A DNA stretch of 64,000 bases from Winogradskyella schleiferi (GCF_013394655.1 NZ_CP053351.1:372001-436000), one strand, 5' to 3'; counted from the first letter of the stretch, positions 8,270 through 16,875 are shown. The notes: a model not told the origin generated them from the sequence alone. Numbers and translations: made by a program.

Positions 8270-8776
8270 TTAAAACCAAAAACGTACAAAAGGCATCCAA
8301 GCTTCAGCATAAATACTTTTGTCTCTATCATACAATACGTCATATCTAATTCCAATCGTCACATTTCTACTCGTGTATCCTGCCCCTAAGAATAAAGCTG
8401 GATACCAATAATTGTCATCTACATTACTTACAAATCTTTCGTCAAAATTTCGATTGACGTTCAATTGTTCAAACTCTGCAGAGATCTGTAATTCTCGATA
8501 AGGGTTAATTAAACCAAGAACACTTCCTCCTAAAACAGTAGATTTAAAAAACTCTTTTTGAGAACTATAAGAAAAATTAAGACCAACTCCTGTTGCTACG
8601 TAGGGATTGAATCTGTAAATGGCATTTGGGGAAATTGCTCCACTGAAAAAGCCATCTCCAAAGCTTAGACCAATACCTCCACCGAATTGCACATTTTTCC
8701 AAAAAGTATTGTTATCTGATTGATTTTGTGAATATGATAATGTGATAAAAAAACAAATTAAAATGCTAGAGATCAT
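8270..8776 (-). CDS. small outer-membrane beta-barrel protein
   Basis: About 168 residues with a cleavable signal (MISSILICFFITLSYSQ). The rest alternates aromatic and polar residues (for example VATGVGLNFSYSS, ALFLGAGYTSRNVTIGIRYDVLY) and ends in WMPFVRFWF with a terminal Phe, features of a small outer-membrane barrel. The ATG at 8776 is preferred because it starts the signal peptide directly; an in-frame ATG at 8812 would add 12 charged residues. No specific function is recognised. It is monocistronic, divergent from sucA. Confidence 0.7.
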   Translation of the reverse strand: MISSILICFFITLSYSQNQSDNNTFWKNVQFGGGIGLSFGDGFFSGAISPNAIYRFNPYVATGVGLNFSYSSQKEFFKSTVLGGSVLGLINPYRELQISAEFEQLNVNRNFDERFVSNVDDNYWYPALFLGAGYTSRNVTIGIRYDVLYDRDKSIYAEAWMPFVRFWF

Positions 8777-8812
8777 AGTTTTTTTAATCTTAATTAAATT
8801 AATAGTTGTCAT

Positions 8813-9090
8813 AATAAGAATTGTTATTTTCTAATTGAACTCATCTTGATTTTTTGTGTTTAACCGAAAATGAGAAATAAATTTGATCAGATGAAACTAT
8901 TTTTGAAAGTCATAGCATAGCTAAGCTTAATAAAATAGCTGAAATATGAGTAAATTTAATCCATTTTTTAGGGAATAGAAAAAGTCAAGATAAGTTCAGT
9001 GTTATAAATATAATAAAACGACATCTATATTTAGCAAAAGTTGTATTTTTGACTAAATTATGTTGAAACGACAACGTCTCAAAAAGTATA
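8813..9090. other. intergenic region between barrel gene and sucA
   Basis: No gene is visible. The part nearest sucA carries a candidate -7 element TATTTTTG at 9044-9051 on the plus strand (Bacteroidota consensus TAnnTTTG), about 40 bp before the sucA start. A matching TTTG -33 element is not apparent. Confidence 0.45.
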
Positions 9091-11850
9091 ATGGATAAAT
9101 ATTCCTTTCTCAACGCAGCACATACAGCATACTTTGCTGATTTATACGACCAATACCTCAAAAACCCAGATTCTGTAGAGCCTAGTTGGCGTGCCTTTTT
9201 TCAAGGTTACGATTTTGGATCAGAAAATTATGGTTTAGACGGTGAAATTGTTGAAGGTGTTTCTGCACAGATACCAGAACAGGTTCAAAAAGAATTTCAG
9301 GTTTTAAAACTTATTGATGGTTACAGAAGTAGAGGGCATTTGTTTACAAAAACAAATCCAGTAAGGGCACGGCGTAAATATGCGCCGACTTTAGAAATCG
9401 AAAACTTCGGACTTTCAAAAAATGATTTGCAAACTGTTTTCTCAGCCGGTGAAGTTCTTGGTTTGGGTTCTTCAGCTACTTTGCAAAATATCATAGACCA
9501 TTTAGAAAAAATATATTGCGAGTCTATTGGTATAGAGTACATGTACATTAGACAGCCTGAAGAAATTGATTGGATTCAAAACAAACTTAATGTCAATGAC
9601 AATCATGCGAATTTTACTAACGAGGGAAAGAAAAAAATCTTAAGAAAATTAAATGAAGCGGTTTCTTTCGAAAACTTTTTACATACCAAATATGTAGGTC
9701 AAAAACGATTTTCTCTTGAAGGAGGAGAGGCGTTGATTCCTGCTTTAGATGCTTTGATTGAAAATGCTGCAGAACATGGTGTGAAAGAATTTGTCATGGG
9801 AATGGCACATCGTGGTCGACTTAGTACATTGACTAACATCTTTGGCAAGTCAGCAAAAGATATTTTTAGCGAATTTGATGGTAAGGATTATGAGCAAGAA
9901 GTATTTGATGGTGATGTAAAATACCATTTAGGTTGGACCAGCGATCGTGTAACTGACAATGGTAAAAAAATAAATATAAATATCGCTCCAAATCCTTCGC
10001 ATTTAGAAACAGTTGGTGCCGTTGTAGAAGGTATTACAAGAGCGAAGCAAGACGATAAATATCCAGATAATCCATCGCAAGTATTGCCTATTGTTGTGCA
10101 TGGCGATGCAGCTATTGCAGGCCAGGGAATAGTTTATGAAGTTGTACAAATGGCAAAATTGGAGGGTTATAAAACTAATGGAACAATTCATATTGTAGTG
10201 AATAATCAAATTGGTTTTACCACTAATTATCTAGATGCACGTTCTAGTACATATTGCACCGATGTTGGTAAAGTCACATTATCTCCCGTTTTGCATGTAA
10301 ATGCAGACGATGCCGAAGCCGTAGTGCATGCTACGTTATTCGCATTGCATTTTAGAATGAAATTTAAGCGCGATGTGTTTATTGATATGCTAGGCTATAG
10401 AAAATATGGGCATAATGAAGGGGATGAGCCTAAATTTACGCAACCGTTGTTGTACAAAGCTATTGCAAAACATAGTAACCCAAGGGATATTTATGCAGAG
10501 CGCTTATTGAAAGAAGGCGTTATTGATAAAGGTTTTGTCTCTAAAATTGAAAAAGAATACAAGGATAAACTTGAAGAAAAACTTGAGGATTCACGTAAGG
10601 TAGAGAAAACGGAAATCACACCATTTATGCAAAATGAATGGGTGAACTTTAAGACGGCAGAAGAGGATAAAATGATGAAGCCTGTCGACACAACTTATCC
10701 TAAAGCTAAGCTGGAAAAAATCACAAAGGCCATTTCCAATCTTCCAGAGGACAAAAAATTTATAAGAAAGATTCAACGTTTAGTGGAGTCGAGGCAGACG
10801 ATGTTTGATGAAGATAAATTGGATTGGGCCATGGCAGAGCATTTGGCTTATGGTTCAATTTTATTAGAAGGAAATGACGTTCGTATGTCTGGACAAGATG
10901 TTGAAAGAGGTACCTTTTCGCATCGTCATGGCGTTGTAAAGGTTGAGGATAGCGAGGAAGAAATTGTGCTTCATAATCATATAAGTGATAAACAAGGTCG
11001 ATTTTTTATTTATAATTCTTTACTGTCAGAATATGGTGTTGTAGGATTTGATTACGGTTATGCCATGGCAAGCCCAATAACATTGACCATTTGGGAAGCA
11101 CAGTTTGGTGATTTCAGTAATGGTGCGCAAATCATGTTGGATCAATATATTTCTGCGGCGGAAGATAAATGGAAGCTTCAGAATGGACTGGTCATGTTGT
11201 TGCCCCATGGCTATGAAGGCCAAGGCGCAGAACACTCTTCGGCACGTATGGAACGTTATTTACAACTCTGTGCAAAAGACAATATGTTTGTTGCTGACTG
11301 TACAACACCAGCTAACATGTTCCATTTATTGAGACGACAAATGAAAGCCGATTACAGAAAACCGTTAATTGTATTCACGCCAAAGAGTTTGTTACGTCAT
11401 CCAAAGGTGGTCTCAACGGTTGAAGAATTTGCAAATGGAAGTTTCCAAATGCTTATTGATGATGCCAATGCTAATGTAGATAAAGTGAAAACTTTAGTCT
11501 TTATGACCGGTAAGTTCTATTATGATTTATTGGAAGAGCAAGAAAAACTAGAAAGAGACGATGTGGCTTTGGTAAGAATAGAACAATTGTTTCCGTTACC
11601 AGCAGAAGATATTAGAGCGGTTATCAAAAAATATAAAAATGCAGACGATATTGTTTGGGCTCAGGAAGAACCTAGAAATATGGGAGCTTACAGTTACTTG
11701 TTGCTAAATTTAGATGAAGCCAAACGATTTAGAGCTGCGAGCAGAAGGCCTTATGGTGCACCAGCAGCTGGTAGTTCGGTCCGTTCAAAAATGAGACATC
11801 AACAAGTTATAGATTACGTTTTTGATAAAACCAAAAACAACCAGAGATAA
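9091..11850 (+). CDS. sucA: 2-oxoglutarate dehydrogenase E1 component
   Basis: Thiamine-diphosphate-dependent E1 subunit that decarboxylates 2-oxoglutarate in the TCA cycle and passes the succinyl group to the lipoyl domain of SucB. The 919-residue length fits the family (E. coli about 933). Landmarks include the N-terminal SFLNAAHTAYFADLY segment, MGMAHRGRLSTL (around residue 233), the ThDP motif GDAAIAGQGIVYE with NNQIGF (around residues 338-378), HNEGDEPKFTQP, and the transketolase-like part LLPHGYEGQGAEHSSARMER near residue 705. The sucB gene follows after 46 bp, forming an operon. E3 is not encoded here. Confidence 0.97.
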   Translation: MDKYSFLNAAHTAYFADLYDQYLKNPDSVEPSWRAFFQGYDFGSENYGLDGEIVEGVSAQIPEQVQKEFQVLKLIDGYRSRGHLFTKTNPVRARRKYAPTLEIENFGLSKNDLQTVFSAGEVLGLGSSATLQNIIDHLEKIYCESIGIEYMYIRQPEEIDWIQNKLNVNDNHANFTNEGKKKILRKLNEAVSFENFLHTKYVGQKRFSLEGGEALIPALDALIENAAEHGVKEFVMGMAHRGRLSTLTNIFGKSAKDIFSEFDGKDYEQEVFDGDVKYHLGWTSDRVTDNGKKININIAPNPSHLETVGAVVEGITRAKQDDKYPDNPSQVLPIVVHGDAAIAGQGIVYEVVQMAKLEGYKTNGTIHIVVNNQIGFTTNYLDARSSTYCTDVGKVTLSPVLHVNADDAEAVVHATLFALHFRMKFKRDVFIDMLGYRKYGHNEGDEPKFTQPLLYKAIAKHSNPRDIYAERLLKEGVIDKGFVSKIEKEYKDKLEEKLEDSRKVEKTEITPFMQNEWVNFKTAEEDKMMKPVDTTYPKAKLEKITKAISNLPEDKKFIRKIQRLVESRQTMFDEDKLDWAMAEHLAYGSILLEGNDVRMSGQDVERGTFSHRHGVVKVEDSEEEIVLHNHISDKQGRFFIYNSLLSEYGVVGFDYGYAMASPITLTIWEAQFGDFSNGAQIMLDQYISAAEDKWKLQNGLVMLLPHGYEGQGAEHSSARMERYLQLCAKDNMFVADCTTPANMFHLLRRQMKADYRKPLIVFTPKSLLRHPKVVSTVEEFANGSFQMLIDDANANVDKVKTLVFMTGKFYYDLLEEQEKLERDDVALVRIEQLFPLPAEDIRAVIKKYKNADDIVWAQEEPRNMGAYSYLLLNLDEAKRFRAASRRPYGAPAAGSSVRSKMRHQQVIDYVFDKTKNNQR

Positions 11851-11896
11851 AAAGAATTAACACAACGCAAATTAGAGCTTAATAAAAAAACAAAGC

Positions 11897-13162
11897 ATGA
11901 TTTTAGAAATGAAAGTGCCTTCGCCAGGCGAGTCAATTACTGAGGTAGAAATAGCAGAATGGTTAGTGCAAGATGGTGATTACGTAGAGAAAGACCAAGC
12001 CATTGCAGAAGTAGATAGTGATAAAGCAACTTTAGAACTGCCTGCAGAAGCAAGTGGAACAATTACTTTGAAAGCGGAAGAAGGCGATGCTGTTGAAGTA
12101 GGCGCTATTGTATGCTTAATTGATACTAGCGCAGCAAAACCAGAAGGAGAAGGTGATGCTCCAGCCACTTACGAGGGCGGTGATGAAGGCGGAAATTCAG
12201 AAAACGTCGCGGATAACTTAAAGAAAGAACAAGAGCAGACGCCAAATACAGGTGAAAAAGCACCTAATCCTGCTGAGAAAACGTATGCTTCAGGTGCCGC
12301 AAGTCCTGCTGCGAAAAAGATTCTCGCTGAGAAAGATATGGATGCTTCTGCAATCAAAGGAACAGGCAAAGACGGTAGAATCACAAAAGATGATGCTGTA
12401 AAAGCTGTGCCATCCATGGGAACTCCAACTGGTGGCAACAGAGGCAGTACGAGTAGTAAAATGTCCATGTTGCGTCGTAAAGTAGCTGAACGTTTAGTTG
12501 AAGCTAAGAATACGACAGCTATGTTAACCACTTTTAATGAGGTTAATATGACACCTATTTTTGAATTACGTAAGCAATACAAAGAAGACTTTAAAGCTAA
12601 GCACGGCGTAAGTCTTGGATTTATGAGTTTCTTTTCTTTAGCTGTTGTGCGTGCATTAAAAATGTATCCGGCTGTGAATTCCATGATAAATGGAAAAAAC
12701 ATGCTGACGTACGATTTTGTAGATATCAGTATTGCCGTTTCTGGTCCAAAAGGATTAATGGTACCAGTCATTAGAAATGCAGAAAACCTATCGTTTAGAG
12801 GCATTGAATCTGAAGTAAAACGTTTGGCTATTAGAGCTAGAGAAGGACAGATTACTGTTGACGAAATGACTGGTGGTACGTTTACCATTACCAATGGAGG
12901 CGTATTTGGGAGTATGTTATCAACACCAATCATTAACCCACCACAAAGTGGTATTTTAGGAATGCATAATATTATTGAGCGACCGATAGCTGTAGATGGT
13001 AAAGTTGAAATCCACCCAATGATGTATGTGGCTTTGTCTTACGATCACAGAATTATTGACGGCAAAGAATCTGTTGGATTCTTAGTCGCTATAAAAGAAG
13101 CTTTGGAAAGTCCGGAAGAATTATTGATGGATAATAATGTAAAGAAAGCTTTAGAGATGTAA
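11897..13162 (+). CDS. sucB: dihydrolipoyl succinyltransferase E2 component
   Basis: E2 core of the 2-oxoglutarate dehydrogenase complex. The 421-residue protein has one N-terminal lipoyl domain with the lipoylated lysine K43 in [10 protein letters not shown], a Glu/Pro/Ala-rich linker, a peripheral E3-binding domain ([19 protein letters not shown], around residues 134-152) and a catalytic acyltransferase domain with the active-site motif SYDHRIIDG (H384, D388). It is the second gene of the sucAB operon and ends at a strong hairpin terminator. Confidence 0.96.
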   Translation: MILEMKVPSPGESITEVEIAEWLVQDGDYVEKDQAIAEVDSDKATLELPAEASGTITLKAEEGDAVEVGAIVCLIDTSAAKPEGEGDAPATYEGGDEGGNSENVADNLKKEQEQTPNTGEKAPNPAEKTYASGAASPAAKKILAEKDMDASAIKGTGKDGRITKDDAVKAVPSMGTPTGGNRGSTSSKMSMLRRKVAERLVEAKNTTAMLTTFNEVNMTPIFELRKQYKEDFKAKHGVSLGFMSFFSLAVVRALKMYPAVNSMINGKNMLTYDFVDISIAVSGPKGLMVPVIRNAENLSFRGIESEVKRLAIRAREGQITVDEMTGGTFTITNGGVFGSMLSTPIINPPQSGILGMHNIIERPIAVDGKVEIHPMMYVALSYDHRIIDGKESVGFLVAIKEALESPEELLMDNNVKKALEM

Positions 13163-13188
13163 GTCTTTTCAATAAGAATATAAAACTG

Positions 13189-13221
13189 AAAAAGCGCAAC
13201 TCCATTGAGTTGCGCTTTTTT
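13189..13221 (+). terminator. sucAB terminator (bidirectional)
   Basis: A stem of about 12 bp (AAAGCGCAACTC with GAGTTGCGCTTT, loop CATT) is followed by a T-run on the plus strand. The arm before it is A-rich, so it can also act on leftward transcripts coming from the small ORF at 13263. Confidence 0.9.
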
Positions 13222-13242
13222 TTCTCCTAACTAACAAGAGGT

Positions 13243-13255
13243 GAACTAACTAATA
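13243..13255 (-). repeat. 13-nt repeated box, copy 1
   Basis: TATTAGTTAGTTC on the minus strand. An identical 13-mer is found at 13752-13764. In both places the box stands shortly before a leftward hairpin terminator, which argues that the two surrounding transcription units are related by duplication. Confidence 0.6.
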
Positions 13256-13262
13256 ACTAAAA

Positions 13263-13379
13263 TTAACTAAAAAAATTAACAGCGATATTTGCCGATATTA
13301 CGATTATAGAACTAACAATTAATAATGCGATGAATAGTCTATCGTTCTTTGATGAGGTTTCGTTTTTCATGGTTTCCAT
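13263..13379 (-). CDS. possible 38-residue single-span membrane peptide
   Basis: A short open frame with two possible starts, ATG at 13379 (METMKNETSS) or 13370 (MKNETSS). The product is a polar N-terminus of about 15 residues followed by one strongly hydrophobic helix (LFIALLIVSSIIVISANIAV) and a short tail NFFS. It would be a small inner-membrane protein. A terminator lies 40 bp downstream, and a repeated box (see 13243-13255) lies just after the stop. No family is recognised; the reading rests on composition and context. Confidence 0.4.
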   Translation of the reverse strand: METMKNETSSKNDRLFIALLIVSSIIVISANIAVNFFS

Positions 13380-13450
13380 AGCGTTGATGTTTTTTAAAAA
13401 GCACTGAACTATAAGTCAATTCAGAGCTTTATTGAATTGATTTTGAGGTT

Positions 13451-13614
13451 ATACCTATTTAAACTTTGAATTACCACAATCAAACTCGTTCATTTTCCGT
13501 TCTATTTCCTTGTTCATTATTTCCGTAGCTCGGGCTATGAAAACAAATCACAGCGTCATAGAACAAAAAAGCAACTTCGTTTTCTATACAGGATTTCAAA
13601 ATTCAAATAGGTAT
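13451..13614. mobile_element. 164-bp foldback element, MITE-like
   Basis: Two 20-nt arms (13451-13470 and 13595-13614), starting ATACCTATTT, are inverted relative to each other with 18 of 20 matches. The interior has further self-complementarity, including GTTCTAT pairing with ATAGAAC and an AGC/GCT hairpin around 13527, and no coding capacity. This is the form of a miniature inverted-repeat element. It separates the promoter-like unit at 13626-13686 from the small ORF at 13263-13379, as if inserted in its leader. Genome copy number is not known from this window. Confidence 0.5.
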
Positions 13615-13625
13615 TTTATTAATAG

Positions 13626-13686
13626 CTGGTGTAAATTTCGTAATAAATGTAATGCCATACTATACGTAACTTTACGTATTTTTTGA
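13626..13686 (-). promoter_or_regulatory. duplicated regulatory unit, copy 1
   Basis: Read leftward, this unit has a 30-nt block (13686-13657) containing the palindrome TACGTAAAGTTACGTA, a 21-nt spacer, and TTTACACCAG (13635-13626). Copy 2 at 13819-13879 has the same two blocks at exactly the same spacing. The spacers are not identical but both keep an AT-rich TAnnTT-like element about 10 nt after the first block, so a promoter with an operator over its -33 region is the simplest reading. Confidence 0.6.
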
Positions 13687-13704
13687 GTTTTTTGACCTTA
13701 TTTC

Positions 13705-13737
13705 ATAAAAAAAGTCTCGGACAAGTGTCCGAGACTT
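13705..13737 (-). terminator. leftward terminator below response regulator gene
   Basis: A stem of up to 12 bp (AAGTCTCGGACA with TGTCCGAGACTT) is followed on the minus strand by TTTTTTT. It ends leftward transcripts from the response regulator gene and from regulatory unit copy 2. Confidence 0.88.
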
Positions 13738-13828
13738 AAATAATCCCCTAAGAACTAACTAATAGCTCGTTATTAACCCTTAATTAATAACAATGATTAA
13801 TTGATAACAATTATATCACTGGTGTAAA
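13738..13828 (-). ncRNA. possible short non-coding transcript
   Basis: Between regulatory unit copy 2 and the terminator there is no open reading frame of note, but there is an inverted repeat (GTTATTAA at 13769-13776 with TTAATAAC at 13784-13791) and the second copy of the TATTAGTTAGTTC box at 13752-13764. A transcript starting near 13830 and ending at the terminator would be about 125 nt. This is inferred from layout only; the alternative is that the stretch is just the 3' untranslated region of the response regulator mRNA. Confidence 0.3.
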
Positions 13829-13879
13829 GGTCTACATTAAAATAATATGATACTATACGTAACTTTACGTATTTTTTGA
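13819..13879 (-). promoter_or_regulatory. duplicated regulatory unit, copy 2
   Basis: Second copy of the unit seen at 13626-13686: a 30-nt block at 13850-13879, identical to copy 1 and holding the palindrome at 13855-13872, a 21-nt spacer, and the 10-nt block at 13819-13828. It begins 9 bp past the stop codon of the response regulator gene. The two 6-bp TACGTA sequences in the palindrome start 10 bp apart, one helical turn, as expected for a dimeric regulator. Confidence 0.6.
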
Positions 13880-13888
13880 TTTTTTTGG

Positions 13889-14518
13889 TTAAGAGTTTAT
13901 GAATTCTGAATTTTCCTTGGCCCAAATAAGGAGACTGTTTTGTTTACTTTCTAATTTTAACTTCTTTATAATATTACTTTTGTGCTTCTCTACGGTTCTG
14001 GTAGATATAGAAAGTACCTCTGCTATTTCAACACCTGTTTTGTTATTTGAGATTAACTTTACAATGTTTTTTTCGTGACTAGTTAAGGTGTCAAAATGTT
14101 CAGGAAGCTCCTGCAATTCGATAAATTCTAATAAATCTGGACTAAAATAAGCCTTATTGGCTTGAACAGAAGCAATACAATTTTCAATTTCTTCTAAAGC
14201 GAATTCTTTTAAGATATAACCATAAACACCTAGAGCTTTGGCTTCATCATATGTTTTTTCGTCTTTTTCGAACGTTATCAAAACAATTTTGGTTGAAATC
14301 TTTGCTGCTTTACATTTGGATGCAATTTGTAGTCCAGATAAAAAAGGCATTTTTATATCCAAAATGGCAATATCTGGCGTGTGTGCTTTTATTAAAGCCA
14401 AAGCTTCTTTTCCGTTTTTTGCACTCGCTAAAATATTAAAATCCTTTTCTATTAAAAAATCTTGCAGACCTTTGAGCACAAGGGGATGGTCATCTGCGAT
14501 GATGATGGTAGGGTTCAT
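13889..14518 (-). CDS. NarL/FixJ-type response regulator, orphan
   Basis: A 209-residue two-domain regulator. The receiver domain has the acidic pair D9/D10, the phospho-acceptor D54 in ILDIKMPF and the conserved Lys near residue 104 in ILKEF. The C-terminal LuxR-type helix-turn-helix (about residues 143-203) reads LTSHEKNIVKLISNNKTGVE, followed by STRTVEKHKSNIIKKL. No histidine kinase gene is adjacent, so the partner is encoded elsewhere. A duplicated TACGTA palindrome lies just below the gene and is a candidate target. The mRNA probably ends at the terminator 13705-13737. Confidence 0.92.
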   Translation of the reverse strand: MNPTIIIADDHPLVLKGLQDFLIEKDFNILASAKNGKEALALIKAHTPDIAILDIKMPFLSGLQIASKCKAAKISTKIVLITFEKDEKTYDEAKALGVYGYILKEFALEEIENCIASVQANKAYFSPDLLEFIELQELPEHFDTLTSHEKNIVKLISNNKTGVEIAEVLSISTRTVEKHKSNIIKKLKLESKQNSLLIWAKENSEFINS

Positions 14519-14576
14519 TTTGCTATTAAATCAGTGGACATTAAAGGTAATGAATCTTTAGCTTATTATATTGAGA

Positions 14577-15017
14577 TTATAATTTTAAATACAGGTATTT
14601 TTTCTCGTAATCGATAATAGCTTTTCCTTTTTTTAAGACATCCGCCCCTATAATACCGTCAACAGGTTCGGCATTATGGTTAATTAAGCCATTATTGACA
14701 TGAGAAAGGTTGAACAATATCAAAGGAACACGATTTTTTTTCCATTTTCCGACTTTAATAGCGTTGGAATTAGAAATTTGAGTCAACATATCAGACGCAC
14801 CAGCACCAACAGCTTTAATTTCAGAATCTTTTACTTTAAGGTTAAAACGCTCAATAGCTTCAAAACCCACACAACTATTTGAAGCGCCTGTATCTAGAAT
14901 GAAACGGCCTTTAATACCATTAATTGAGGCTTTGATTTCAAAATGATTGGTTTTGGTAAATTTTAATTTCACTTTAGAATACCCTTTAGTTTCGAGAAAG
15001 TCTTTTAATGTGTCCAT
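14577..15017 (-). CDS. retropepsin-like aspartyl protease family protein
   Basis: About 146 residues from the ATG at 15017 (MDTLKDFLETKGYSKVKLKF), preferred over an upstream ATG at 15053 that would overlap the promoter area of the divergent tatD gene. The motif FILDTGASNS (D42, T43, G44) is the aspartyl protease active site, and a hydrophobic-hydrophobic-Gly element (DGIIGADVLKKG) near the C-terminus completes the single-domain retropepsin fold. It would act as a homodimer. No signal peptide is seen, so it is cytoplasmic. The substrate is unknown. Confidence 0.8.
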   Translation of the reverse strand: MDTLKDFLETKGYSKVKLKFTKTNHFEIKASINGIKGRFILDTGASNSCVGFEAIERFNLKVKDSEIKAVGAGASDMLTQISNSNAIKVGKWKKNRVPLILFNLSHVNNGLINHNAEPVDGIIGADVLKKGKAIIDYEKKYLYLKL

Positions 15018-15043
15018 GTTTGCAATTTGTACAAAGATAAGAA

Positions 15044-15074
15044 TTGGTATCAAACGTTAATACCCTTATTTTTG
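15044..15074 (+). promoter_or_regulatory. tatD promoter, start codon at expected +1
   Basis: TTG at 15044-15046 and the -7 element TATTTTTG at 15067-15074 are 20 bp apart. The ATG of tatD begins only 4 nt after the -7 element, so the transcript is expected to start at or next to the start codon (leaderless). Confidence 0.55.
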
Positions 15075-15078
15075 CAAA

Positions 15079-15846
15079 ATGATAATTACCGATACACACA
15101 CTCATTTGTATAGTGAAGCCTTTGACGATGACAGGGCAGAAATGATGAAACGTGCCCTTGAGGCCAATGTAAAGCGTTTTTTTATTCCTGCAATAGATTC
15201 CACTTATACAGCATCTATGCTTCAACTTGAGAAAGAGTTTCCGGAGTATGTGTTTTTAATGGCCGGTTTGCATCCAACTTCGGTAAAAGAAAATTATGAA
15301 GAAGAGTTGGCTCATGTTGAAGGGCAATTAGCAAAAAGAAAATTCTATGCTATCGGTGAAATTGGAATCGATTTATATTGGGATAAATCTACTTTAGATA
15401 TCCAGATTGAAGCTTTCAAAAATCAAATCAAACTAGCAAAACAGTACAAACTACCAATAGTGATTCATTGTAGGGAAGCCTTTGATGAAATATTCGAGGT
15501 TTTAGAAGAAGAACAATCCGATGATTTATTCGGGATTTTCCATTGCTTTACAGGAACGCTTGAACAAGCAGAAAGGGCCTTGTCATACAATATGAAATTA
15601 GGAATAGGCGGCGTGGTTACGTTCAAAAATGGTAAAATAGACCAATTTATCAATCAAATAGATATTAAACACATTGTTTTGGAAACCGATTCGCCTTATT
15701 TAGCACCAAAACCATTTCGAGGAAAACGAAATGAAAGTTCCTATATATATAAGGTATTGGAAAAATTATCTGAACTTTACGGCAAAAGCCCGGAAGAAAT
15801 TGCTAGTATTACTACTGAAAATTCTAAAGCTATATTCGGAATTTAA
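15079..15846 (+). CDS. TatD-family metal-dependent hydrolase/DNase
   Basis: A 255-residue TIM-barrel metal hydrolase. The family motifs are all present: DTHTHLY near residue 4, the glutamate in IGEIGIDLYWD (around residue 93), VIHCREAFDE (around residue 130), FHCFTGT (around 155) and LETDSPYLAPKPFRGKRNE (around 202). TatD proteins remove 3' nucleotides from DNA/RNA and are involved in DNA repair and RNA turnover. The ansA start codon directly abuts its stop codon, so the two are co-transcribed. Confidence 0.92.
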   Translation: MIITDTHTHLYSEAFDDDRAEMMKRALEANVKRFFIPAIDSTYTASMLQLEKEFPEYVFLMAGLHPTSVKENYEEELAHVEGQLAKRKFYAIGEIGIDLYWDKSTLDIQIEAFKNQIKLAKQYKLPIVIHCREAFDEIFEVLEEEQSDDLFGIFHCFTGTLEQAERALSYNMKLGIGGVVTFKNGKIDQFINQIDIKHIVLETDSPYLAPKPFRGKRNESSYIYKVLEKLSELYGKSPEEIASITTENSKAIFGI

Positions 15847-16875
15847 ATGACAAAACAACCGCACATCCTATTAATATATACAGGTGGCACTATTGGTATG
15901 ATAAAAAATGCCGATACAGGTGCTTTAAAAGCGTTCGATTTCACAAGTTTATTGGATAAAATACCAGAACTTCGATTATTGGCCTGCACAATTGAAACGA
16001 TTTCTTTTAAAGAACCGATAGATTCTTCAAATATGAATCCTAAATATTGGGCAGATATTGCAACTATAATAAGTGATAATTATTCAAAATTTGATGGTTT
16101 TGTTGTATTACATGGTAGCGATACGATGAGTTATACGGCTTCGGCGCTCAGTTTTATGTTAGAAAATCTCGCAAAACCTGTTATTTTAACAGGCTCGCAA
16201 TTACCAATAGGAGATTTAAGAACTGATGCGAAGGAAAACTTAATTACTTCAATTCAAATGGCATCTTTACAGATAGAAGGGGTGCCGGTAATTAGAGAGG
16301 TAGGCTTATATTTTGAATACAAATTGTATAGAGGGAATAGAACCACAAAGTTAAACGCTGAACATTTTGAAGCCTTTGAATCGTATAATTACCCACATTT
16401 AGCGGAATCTGGTGTGCATTTGAAAGTTAACTCAGAATATCTATTGAAACCAAAACCGAATACGGAACTAATTATTCGTACCGCCATGGATGCTGATATT
16501 GGTGTGCTAAAACTATTTCCGGGCATATCCAGACCGATTTGCGAAGCCATTCTAACAAGTAAATTAATAAAAGGATTAATCATAGAAACCTATGGTTCTG
16601 GGAATGCAACAACAGAATCTTGGTTTATAGAATTATTAAGAGACGCCATAAGGAACGGCCTGCACATTATAAACGTCACACAATGTGTTGGAGGAAGTGT
16701 AAATATGGGGCTATACGAAACCAGTTCACAATTAAAATCTATAGGCGTTATTTCAGGGAAAGATATCACCACCGAAGCAGCAATTGCAAAAATGATGTAT
16801 CTATTAGGGGAGAAAATAGACCCTAAAAAGTTTCAATATTATTTTGAAATGTCCTTAAGAGGAGAAATCTCTTAA
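15847..16875 (+). CDS. ansA: type I (cytoplasmic) L-asparaginase
   Basis: Hydrolyses L-asparagine to aspartate and ammonia. The 342-residue protein has no signal peptide. The first catalytic threonine is in YTGGTIGM (around residue 14), the second in HGSDTMSYTASAL (around residue 94), and the conserved lysine in RTDAKENL. Length and motifs fit type I AnsA. Its ATG follows the tatD stop codon with no gap. Confidence 0.93.
   Translation: MTKQPHILLIYTGGTIGMIKNADTGALKAFDFTSLLDKIPELRLLACTIETISFKEPIDSSNMNPKYWADIATIISDNYSKFDGFVVLHGSDTMSYTASALSFMLENLAKPVILTGSQLPIGDLRTDAKENLITSIQMASLQIEGVPVIREVGLYFEYKLYRGNRTTKLNAEHFEAFESYNYPHLAESGVHLKVNSEYLLKPKPNTELIIRTAMDADIGVLKLFPGISRPICEAILTSKLIKGLIIETYGSGNATTESWFIELLRDAIRNGLHIINVTQCVGGSVNMGLYETSSQLKSIGVISGKDITTEAAIAKMMYLLGEKIDPKKFQYYFEMSLRGEIS

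Noticed and set aside
12169..12933. 254-codon frame on the strand opposite sucB
   Set aside because: It lies entirely inside the well-supported sucB gene, has no domain resemblance and results from codon bias on the opposite strand.
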